64,000 bases of DNA, from contig OX388343.1 of NCBI GenBank assembly GCA_947579665.1, positions 86,532,254-86,596,253 on the forward strand, in the 5' to 3' direction. Below, piece after piece: positions 50,727 through 64,000 of this stretch. Position numbers and translations under genes: made by a program. Position 1 is the stretch's first letter. Each line of letters starts with the position of its first letter. The stretch comes from Sympetrum striolatum. Taxonomy: Eukaryota > Arthropoda > Insecta > Odonata > Libellulidae. The notes under the pieces were generated by a model. That model made no database searches, had not been told where the DNA came from, and saw nothing but the letters and a program-made list of their open reading frames with translations.

Positions 50727-51467
50727 ATGCCTTTCGTTAATCAGTGCATAATTTGTAAAGATTTACTTGCGCCTGAGAAGGAAATTAAGTGCGACAATTG
50801 TTTGTTGCCGCTTCATGCAACATGTGGCGGACTAACCCGAAATGATGTGATTCAACTAAAATTGCAAAATAGACGATTATTGTTCCACTGTGATTTATGT
50901 GTAAACTCAAATAAGAATAAGGTGGATAAGCTGGTAGATATAATTAATGAGCTGAAACTACAAATTGAAGAACTTCGTGTTGATCGATCGTCATGCACTA
51001 ATCATGAGGAAGTCATCGAAGTGGCAGTAGCGGAATCTATGGAAAGATACAAGCGTTTGAGAAATGTCTTGTTACATAATGTTCCAGAGAGTGCTTCCTC
51101 TACTAGTAATGAAGACCTGGAGCATGATGTAAAACAACTTGCTGATATCTTGGCCGATGTGGGGATGAACTACGAAGTCAGCGAATGCAAGGTTGTACGA
51201 CTTGGTAGACGATCTCAAGGCAAGCTTAGACCACTTAAAGTAGTTTTTTGGCAGGATTCTGATGCTCTGGAATTCTTGCGTCTCGTTAATATTCACAGAA
51301 AGAGACACACGGACTTTCGTATCTCGGTGTCGAGGGACAGAACATTATGTGAAAGAAATTATATAAATAAGCTTCGTTGTGAAATTAAAGAGAGAAGTGA
51401 CAAAGGTGAACCGAATCTTATCATAAAATACATTGCTGGAGTTCCTAAAATTATCCAAAAAAACTAA
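50727..51467 (+). CDS. LINE ORF1 protein with PHD-type zinc finger
   Basis: A 246-residue ORF1p, the RNA-binding chaperone-like partner of the LINE ribonucleoprotein. Residues 7-58 form a C4HC3 (PHD) finger: C7, C10, C22, C25, H30, C33, C55 and C58. A short coiled coil follows (KVDKLVDIINELKLQIEELR, about 65-84), then a region of about 130 residues typical of jockey/CR1 ORF1 C-termini (VRLGRR, VVFWQDSDALEFL, ISVSRDRT). I chose the ATG at 50727 because it directly precedes the finger; the frame is open upstream to 50625. The ORF ends in the heptamer A AAA AAC followed at once by TAA, which may shift ribosomes into the endonuclease frame. Confidence 0.85.
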   Translation: MPFVNQCIICKDLLAPEKEIKCDNCLLPLHATCGGLTRNDVIQLKLQNRRLLFHCDLCVNSNKNKVDKLVDIINELKLQIEELRVDRSSCTNHEEVIEVAVAESMERYKRLRNVLLHNVPESASSTSNEDLEHDVKQLADILADVGMNYEVSECKVVRLGRRSQGKLRPLKVVFWQDSDALEFLRLVNIHRKRHTDFRISVSRDRTLCERNYINKLRCEIKERSDKGEPNLIIKYIAGVPKIIQKN

Positions 51468-52069
51468 TTTATCGGCAGTCAACCTTAAATTTTTATTATC
51501 AAAATTGTAATGGCATTCGTAGCAAAATTAATGATTTATCGTCTTCTGTGTTACTTAATGATCTTGATGTGATAATACTTACGGAAACCAATCTTACGCC
51601 TTCCATTAATAATGCCGAATTGTGTCTTTTTAACTACAACATTTATCGAAAAGATAGAGACATGAATACGAGTCAAAAGTTGAGTGGTGGTGGTGTGTTA
51701 ATAGCTGTTAACATAAAATTATCATCTAGTCTTCTATCTTGCCATTATTCTAATGTTGAACAAGTGTTTGTATCCATACAAAGGAGAGATGTACGTTTAC
51801 TTGTTGGAGCTGTTTATTTACCTCCTAAAAGTGGTCATGATTTATTTGAATCTCATTGTTCAGCCATTGAATCACTCCTTACTATCTCTCACTTTTCTGA
51901 TATTTTGATTGCTGGTGATTTTAACATCCCTGGTAAAAAATGGGACTCCTCCCAGCCCTCAGCTGATGGAATCGACTCACCAAATGGGTCCATACTAAGT
52001 GATACTTATGCATCTCTTGGCTTATTCCAAAAATACCTGAAGAATCTAGTGGGTATCATCCAGCTTTGA
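51464..52069 (+). CDS. LINE ORF2, endonuclease part (frame broken)
   Basis: This frame encodes the apurinic-like endonuclease that nicks target DNA. It opens at the ORF1 stop and reads YYQNCNGIRSKINDL (catalytic Asn), then VIILTETN (catalytic Glu), GGGVLIAV, VGAVYLPP and IAGDFNIPGKKW (metal-site Asp/Asn). No ATG precedes the catalytic Glu in frame; the first in-frame ATG lies inside the domain. The start given is therefore the first codon after a -1 shift at the ORF1 slippery site. After SLGLFQ the frame loses homology. The expected stretch up to the terminal His motif is missing, and the motif (SSGYHPALIFS) appears in the RT frame, so a short out-of-frame deletion lies at about 52020-52035. 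Confidence 0.8.
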   Translation, partial: LIYRQSTLNFYYQNCNGIRSKINDLSSSVLLNDLDVIILTETNLTPSINNAELCLFNYNIYRKDRDMNTSQKLSGGGVLIAVNIKLSSSLLSCHYSNVEQVFVSIQRRDVRLLVGAVYLPPKSGHDLFESHCSAIESLLTISHFSDILIAGDFNIPGKKWDSSQPSADGIDSPNGSILSDTYASLGLFQKYLKNLVGIIQL

Positions 52070-54168
52070 TATTCTCAATTGAACTGCTTAGTGATATTAG
52101 TATTATAAACAATCCTTATTTTATTTATAACTATAAAAAGTGCAATACTGAAGGTTTATTTGATTACTTGGCAGTTGTGGATTGGTCTGTAATTTATAAT
52201 GTTCCTAATGTGGATATTTCCTATGATAACTTTGTCAATATTCTACAAAAGGGTATTGATCTCTTTGTGGCTAAAGTGAAGATAAGTTACTCTAAGTTCC
52301 CTAGATGGGTTTCGAGTCAGTTGCGAGAGGCCATTCATCAGAAAAAGATTCTTCATATGAACTTCAAATTGACTCGCTCTGATAATGATTATCGCAAGTT
52401 CTCAGATGTTAGAAAACTGTGCAAACAATTATGTAGATCTGACTATAAAGCATACATTGATCTAGTCCAACAAGGTATACCTCATAATATCAAACATTTC
52501 TGGAATTATGTGAACACCTTAAAGAAGACTGTAGGCTTCCCCTCAGAGATGTACTTAGACTATAAGACTGCAACCAACTCAAAAGATATTTCTGATTTAT
52601 TTGCTGAATATTTTTCTAGTGTTTATGAGGCTCCACCTGCAATAGTCCCAGAATATAACTATAATTTTGAGCAATTGGTTTTGCCTTGTATTATTAACGA
52701 AAGTATGATACTAAAAAAATTGGAATCCTTGGATACCAGTAAGGGTCCTGGTCCTGATTTGATTTCTCCATTAATTTTAAAATCCTTGGCTTCAATTATT
52801 GCTGCTCCCCTTACTTTTATTTTCAACTCTTCTCTTTCAAATGGTATCTATCCTAAATCCTTAAAATACTCGTTCATAACTCCTATATTTAAGAGTGGAA
52901 ATCAAAGCAATGTGAAAGAGTACAGACCTGTCACAATCCAATCAACTATTGCTAAACTGTTCGAAAGTAGCATCCTTGATATTATTATTCCTAGTCTGAG
53001 ACCCACCATTAGCCCAGACCAACATGAATTTTTGGAAGGTAGATCCACAGCAACTAATCTACTTACATTCCAAACTTATGTACTTTCTTCTGTCCACTCA
53101 GGCATCCAAGTAGATATGGTTTACACAGATTTCAGTAAAGCCTTTGATAAGGTCAGCCATCCTCATCTACTTGCCAAGTTAAAAGCATATGGTATAAGTG
53201 GCACATTACTTAACTGGTTTGAAAGCTATTTAACCAATCGGGTCCAAAGTGTGAAAATTAATGGTGTGCTTTCTTCAAGGATTAATATTACATCTGGAGT
53301 TCCACAGGGATCTCTCTTGGGTCCCTTTATGTTTTTACTGTTTATTAATGACATAGACCTCGGTTATAACATTCATAAGTTGCTATTTGCTGATGACTTA
53401 AAATTTTACGTTACTATTAACACTGAAGAAGATTGTGCTAAACTCCAACAAGGAGTTAGAAATTTAATAAAATGGTGTGATATAAACAATATGCATCTGA
53501 ACTTTGACAAGTGTAGTATAGTCTCGTTTTATAAAAATAAAAAAACAATTTTTTACCCCTATGATATTAACAACAAGTCTATTCAAAGAATATCAATTGT
53601 TAAAGATCTTGGTGTCACTATGACCTTTGATCTGACTTTTCGTGCACATATTGAAAACATCTGCAATAAAGCATCTCAACTGATTGGGTTCATAAACAGG
53701 GTATCCAAAGATTTCTCCAATCCTAAAATAATTGCCATACTATATAAAACATTGATTCGTCCCATCTTGGAATATTGTGTAACGGTATGGTCTCCATATT
53801 ATGCTGTGTACATAAATAGACTGGAGAAATTACAGAATAAAGTAATAAGAATAATAGGATTCAAGTTAGGTTATTCATATTTAGATATACCCTATGATTA
53901 CATTAGAATTACATACAACATAACCCACTTAGAAGAGAGAAGGCAGATTTTAAACTTAAAATTTCTTAAGAAACTAATCAACAATAGAATTGACTCTCAT
54001 TTCTTACGCAGCATGATTACATTCCATAACCCTGAATATAACCAACGTAGACCAAACCCATTCAGTATACCATATGCAAGAACAAATTACATGTACCATA
54101 ATCCTATACATCATATGATGCGCTTAGCAAACTCTAATCAAGATGTGTTCCAGATGATTAATTGCTGA
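52066..54168 (+). CDS. LINE ORF2, reverse transcriptase part
   Basis: A 700-codon open frame holds the last endonuclease motif (just upstream of 52066), a linker, and a full non-LTR reverse transcriptase that makes cDNA by target-primed reverse transcription. RT blocks in order: FITPIFKSGNQSNVKEYRPV (near 270), EFLEGRSTATNLL, VYTDFSKAFDKVSH (Asp355), GVPQGSLLGPFMFLLFIND, LLFADDLKFY (FADD at 441-444, both catalytic Asp present), LNFDKCSIVSF and VKDLGVTM. The C-terminus has the usual thumb/tail sequence. No internal stop, so the RT is potentially catalytic even though it is cut off from the endonuclease. There is no proper start codon; it belongs to one ORF2 with the preceding frame. Confidence 0.9.
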   Translation: MIFSIELLSDISIINNPYFIYNYKKCNTEGLFDYLAVVDWSVIYNVPNVDISYDNFVNILQKGIDLFVAKVKISYSKFPRWVSSQLREAIHQKKILHMNFKLTRSDNDYRKFSDVRKLCKQLCRSDYKAYIDLVQQGIPHNIKHFWNYVNTLKKTVGFPSEMYLDYKTATNSKDISDLFAEYFSSVYEAPPAIVPEYNYNFEQLVLPCIINESMILKKLESLDTSKGPGPDLISPLILKSLASIIAAPLTFIFNSSLSNGIYPKSLKYSFITPIFKSGNQSNVKEYRPVTIQSTIAKLFESSILDIIIPSLRPTISPDQHEFLEGRSTATNLLTFQTYVLSSVHSGIQVDMVYTDFSKAFDKVSHPHLLAKLKAYGISGTLLNWFESYLTNRVQSVKINGVLSSRINITSGVPQGSLLGPFMFLLFINDIDLGYNIHKLLFADDLKFYVTINTEEDCAKLQQGVRNLIKWCDINNMHLNFDKCSIVSFYKNKKTIFYPYDINNKSIQRISIVKDLGVTMTFDLTFRAHIENICNKASQLIGFINRVSKDFSNPKIIAILYKTLIRPILEYCVTVWSPYYAVYINRLEKLQNKVIRIIGFKLGYSYLDIPYDYIRITYNITHLEERRQILNLKFLKKLINNRIDSHFLRSMITFHNPEYNQRRPNPFSIPYARTNYMYHNPIHHMMRLANSNQDVFQMINC

Positions 54169-54454
54169 TGTTTTTATATCTATGTATATGGACTTCTGTC
54201 TATAGTTATGTGAAAGGACTTATGTTTTTATATTTAAATTTCTTGTTTTTATTTTAATGATTTATATATTTAATGTCTTTATATTTTTTACGAAAAAGGA
54301 CTTATGTCTTTATATTTAAATTTCTTGTTTTTGTATTATCTATTTAATGTTTTCATTTTTGTAGTTTTTACTGTATTAATGTGCTCTTCAATATACCAAA
54401 TCTTTATGTAAAAGGGTTGACTGCCCGTACAATTTGTAAATAAATAAATAAATA

Positions 54455-54530
54455 AATTAGCGTAGTGATTAAAAACCCTACAGTTCTATCCTGCCGCACT
54501 CGCTGCTCTTGGATTCAAGAGGACGAACTT
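54455..54530 (+). repeat. Weak tRNA-like spacer between the two LINEs
   Basis: TTAGCGTAGTGATTAAAA resembles an A box and CTTGGATTCAAGAGG a poor B box, about 45 nt apart. It could be a decayed SINE or original interior of the pogo-like element. Confidence 0.25.
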
Positions 54531-54539
54531 AGTTAGACT

Positions 54540-55281
54540 TGCTTGACAAAATTTTATTTTCTACGTAATAGATGTACTTTATGTTTTAAAAAAGTTATTT
54601 ACTATGCATTACTAAATTAAATTATGGCACAGAATTTTGGGGAGCAACAACACGCTAAATCCTGTTATCATTTTGCATAAAAGAATTATCAGATGTATTT
54701 GTTTAAAAAATAATTATGAACATTCATTTTCTTTATTTTTATCCTTTTCTACTCTGCCCTTGAGACATTTGTTTTTATTTAAGGCGTTAAAATTATTTTA
54801 TATCATGAGTGGCAACAGGCCATCTATTACTGACTGCAAATTCAAATTGAGAAAAAGAAGTATTTTTTTAATTAAGCAAAATTTTACTTTTTTCAAGAAA
54901 TGTTTTGTTTATTTAGGGCCAAAAATTTGTAATTAGTTACTAAATGATATTTAAACTGCCAAGTGCACAAAATAAATTTTTAGACTGGCTATGTTTTGGT
55001 CTTTGAATGAGGGAATTCCAAGTCTTTCTTAAGTTTCACCAGTTTCTTTTCTTAAATTTTATTATACATGTTTCTTTTACGTTCACTTCATTGTTTTTGT
55101 ATTTTAATGTCAAATTGCAAATTATGTGCTATCAGTTAATGCTCTTTTTTTGCAACACATGAACGTATTCTTTTAGAATGATGGTTGCCTCCACACCTTT
55201 TGAGGTTTTCTAAGCCTTTTTTGTAATTTTTTTTGTAAAATTTGATTTATTTTTTAAAGCAATAAACTAAACTTAGACTTA
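54540..55281 (+). pseudogene. LINE 3' remnant: reverse transcriptase C-terminus and 3' UTR
   Basis: A 5'-truncated second LINE. In one frame NYGTEFWG (near 54620), then after a shift ILHKRIIRCICLKNNYEHSF, LPLRHLFLFKALKLFYIMSGN and FVYLGPKICN up to a stop at 54936. This is the familiar C-terminal tail of jockey/CR1-type RTs (YG.E.WG ... LQKK.IR.I ... GPK). It differs from the tail of the adjacent intact LINE, so it is a different family. The 3' UTR ends with AAAGCAATAAACTAAACTTA near 55257-55281, where the pogo-like right arm resumes. Confidence 0.7.
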
Positions 55282-55345
55282 GAAATCGGCTATGACGAGT
55301 ACTTTTTCGATTTCTGTCAGATCTTGCTATAACGGACTTCTACTG

Positions 55346-56110
55346 TAGTTAGCAACTACTGGCATAAAAATAACCTCTGCACTTGCACTTTTCTGATTTT
55401 CCTTCCACGCTTGCGTTCGTTTCATTACTTCATAGTTTTTTTTTGTGCCGGGGAAGGGTAACGAATTACTGAGAGGTTTGATTATTGAGGGCCAGATTAT
55501 CTAGAGTTTAGAGTAATATATTTCAATAAATTTTTCTCAAAATCTAAAATCAAGATTTGATGTAACACTAGTGTTTTTTCCTACAATAATTTAAAACAGA
55601 AGACAGTTCCACTTAATTACTATTTAGAAATTTTCCAGAAGACAACAAAATTTTTACCAAATAAAATTGCTAGTAATCTACCAATAAATTTTACAACTAA
55701 TTATGAAAAACTAAATCAATGAAAGATTATACTGAGTCATGAAATAATTTCAAAAATTAATCTAGTGGTGAGAACTTACTAAAAATCATTATGATCCTGA
55801 CAGGATGAAGAAATTTTCCTACAAATTCATTTAAAATAATCTCTCCATACCTCAATATCAATACATTTTGGACAGAGATGCTTGAAGACTTCTGGAACCT
55901 TCCATATATTCATTCACGGGTAGAAGAAAACCCATAAACACTGAGACAGTGCTGATCCTTATACTCCAAATTCTTCATTACCTAAAACATTGAATCTCTA
56001 ACTATTTATTCTGGGATTAAGGTATATAATCAATAACTGAAAAAGATTATTCTCTTTTCTAGGCATCAATAGAATTTTTCAAACAAACACAATTTAAGTA
56101 ACTAAATAAA
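55346..56110. other. AT-rich intergenic sequence downstream of the sirtuin gene
   Basis: No ORF or repeat of note between the TA duplication of the pogo-like element and the sirtuin polyadenylation signal. Confidence 0.6.
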
Positions 56111-56111
56111 C

Positions 56112-56117
56112 TTTATT
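56112..56117 (-). terminator. Polyadenylation signal of the sirtuin gene
   Basis: AATAAA on the minus strand, about 40 nt past the stop codon at 56156. Its position is right for a short 3' UTR. Confidence 0.6.
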
Positions 56118-56155
56118 CTGTACAAAAATACTTCTTCTACTTCTTAGCCAAATCT

Positions 56156-62862
<6,707 letters not shown>

Positions 62863-64000
62863 CTTTAAGCTTCAAATTATTTCAAATTAAAAAGAACAAA
62901 ACCTAACTAAGAATAGCAGAAACAACTTATTTTGACTTATCCCTAAAATTATAATGGTTAATCTCTAATAATTATCATGATGGTCAAGACGATTATGAAT
63001 TACGACCGGGATTAGATCACAGTATGCAAAGCGTACGGCGTACACGGTCTGAAATTGAAGCACACTACCGATATTCAAAGCACAACGAAGGTTTACCAAC
63101 TTGTCAATTAAAACTACTGTGTTTTATTCGCTGTTTTCCTTCTCATTGTACTTTTTTACGAAAAATTCATGATAAATAATTAATAAAACAACCCTTCAAA
63201 ACATATTATATCCTTATTAACAGGGAAAAGGCAGCTTTTTAAGTAACAATTATTTTTTAATTTTTCATGTTGGCTAAACTATTCCGGGAAAATCGAAATT
63301 TCAAAAACCGAGTTCAATGTAATGTGCTCATTCAAACTATAATGCGATTGGTAACCTACATTGTCGCAATAATCTAAATACACAATTACATATAAAACGA
63401 TACATTTTCCTCCTTCAAAGGGTTTTCTTCTTCCAAATACTACAACTTATTCTTTTATTAAGTTCGGTTTAGGTTCCTCCGTCCTGAATTATTAGTTTAC
63501 TAACATTACTATTAATTTTCATCATTTACATTAATATTATTTAATAATTTTGAATAATATGTTCCTAATATAAAGTATCAGTGTTATAAATATAATCCAT
63601 AGTTGATATTTATAAATTTATATTTATTATAATTTGATACATCTTGAAACGCATTCCAGAATCAGTTATTACATGACTATTTTAGAAGGAATTATACTGA
63701 CTTGCCAAAATTTCAACACTGATAAGAGAAAAATCAATCTTACGTATGAGGAAACCTGTTACCTACTCTACATTCCGAATTTCAATTTGTATGAAAATAA
63801 TGAGTAAATAGTAATTATTTTTATTTGCTCTGGAAATTTTCAAAGAGTATGGTGAAGGAAATACTAATTACAAAGATTATTCATAAATAAAACACCAAAC
63901 AAAAAATACAATAATCATAATACATAAAAAAACTAAAGGTATCACTAAGAAAGGAATTGAAGGCATTATTTAAAACCAAAACTGGTTCCTTTCCTTGGCT
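62863..64000. other. Upstream of the sirtuin gene: probable promoter, then AT-rich sequence
   Basis: The 200 bp upstream of the start codon would carry the 5' UTR and promoter. A GC-richer patch with a GCGTACGGCGTAC repeat lies at about 63030-63045 and is the best promoter candidate. Beyond 63100 I see only AT-rich sequence without genes. Confidence 0.4.

Larger units (their letters stand above)
50600..54457 (+). mobile_element. Nearly complete jockey/CR1-type LINE
   Basis: A non-LTR retrotransposon with ORF1 (50727-51467), an endonuclease frame (51464-52069), a reverse transcriptase frame to 54168, a 3' UTR with an 82-bp tandem duplication (54216-54365), a short GGG/CCC 3' hairpin (GGGTTGACTGCCC, 54415-54427) and a (TAAA)n tail (about 54436-54457). 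The 5' end is approximate because no target duplication could be assigned. The element sits inside the pogo-like transposon. One small internal deletion breaks endonuclease from reverse transcriptase; otherwise both frames are open, so the copy is fairly young. Confidence 0.85.
49580..55345. mobile_element. pogo-like DNA transposon interrupted by LINE insertions
   Basis: The left end at 49580 (CAGTAGAAGTCCGTAATTGC) and the inverted right end at 55345 (CAGTAGAAGTCCGTTATAGC) share 14 perfect terminal bases and more beyond. Both are flanked by TA (49578-49579 and 55346-55347), the target duplication of Tc1/mariner/pogo elements. The left arm holds three subterminal copies of a TTATAACGAGTG-like motif (about 49622, 49654 and 49683). 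The right arm is only about 65 bp. No transposase is recognisable. The interior is mostly LINE sequence, indicating nested insertions. Confidence 0.7.

Noticed and set aside
54637..54936. Independent small gene of 99 codons
   Set aside because: Its sequence is the C-terminal tail of a LINE reverse transcriptase, with the preceding motif in another frame.

Overview
The window looks like about 64 kb of an AT-rich, intron-rich animal genome, most likely an arthropod (insect-like). The evidence is a D2-like dopamine receptor exon whose transmembrane segments 1-2 read like arthropod Dop2R, a five-exon class I sirtuin, jockey/CR1-type LINEs, pogo-type DNA transposons, an LTR with a tRNA-Leu-type primer site, and tRNA-derived SINE-like pieces. 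There are no prokaryotic features. Only two host genes are recognised with confidence, both on the minus strand, plus one unassigned candidate exon on the plus strand.

Layout. 1-17.3 kb: AT-rich DNA that should be intron downstream of the Dop2R first coding exon. It has several GC-richer islands without convincing ORFs and a few decayed repeats. 17.27-18.17 kb: GC-rich first coding exon of a D2-like dopamine receptor, with its GC-rich leader to about 18.66 kb; all later exons lie outside the window. 18.7-49 kb: gene-poor DNA carrying LINE 3' ends, a Helentron-like remnant with an endonuclease ORF (24.7-26.1 kb), tRNA-like SINE pieces, a 69-nt candidate exon at 27.6 kb, a pogo-type deletion derivative (34-35.2 kb), a diverged tandem duplication (37.7-38.8 kb) and several long hairpins. 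49.06-49.51 kb: a minus-strand LTR with TATA box, AATAAA and primer-binding site. 49.58-55.35 kb: a TA-flanked pogo-like element containing a nearly complete LINE (ORF1 with a PHD finger, then endonuclease and reverse transcriptase) and a second LINE remnant. 56.1-62.9 kb: a complete minus-strand SIRT3-type mitochondrial sirtuin gene, reconstructed here exon by exon (303 codons). Its 4.7-kb second intron holds a 323-bp MITE with perfect 28-bp inverted repeats, a reverse transcriptase scrap, a LINE tail and a foldback element resembling a degenerate hammerhead.

Most notable: the LINE's ORF1 ends in a textbook -1 slippery heptamer directly before its stop, and the -1 frame is exactly the endonuclease frame, which has no ATG upstream of its domain. 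Other points of interest are two LINE 3'-end families with compensatory stem changes, a pogo transposase that lost its DDE core but kept its CENP-B-like and C-terminal zinc regions, and a one-residue shortening in the sirtuin zinc motif. No database search was possible; family calls rest on motif recognition.
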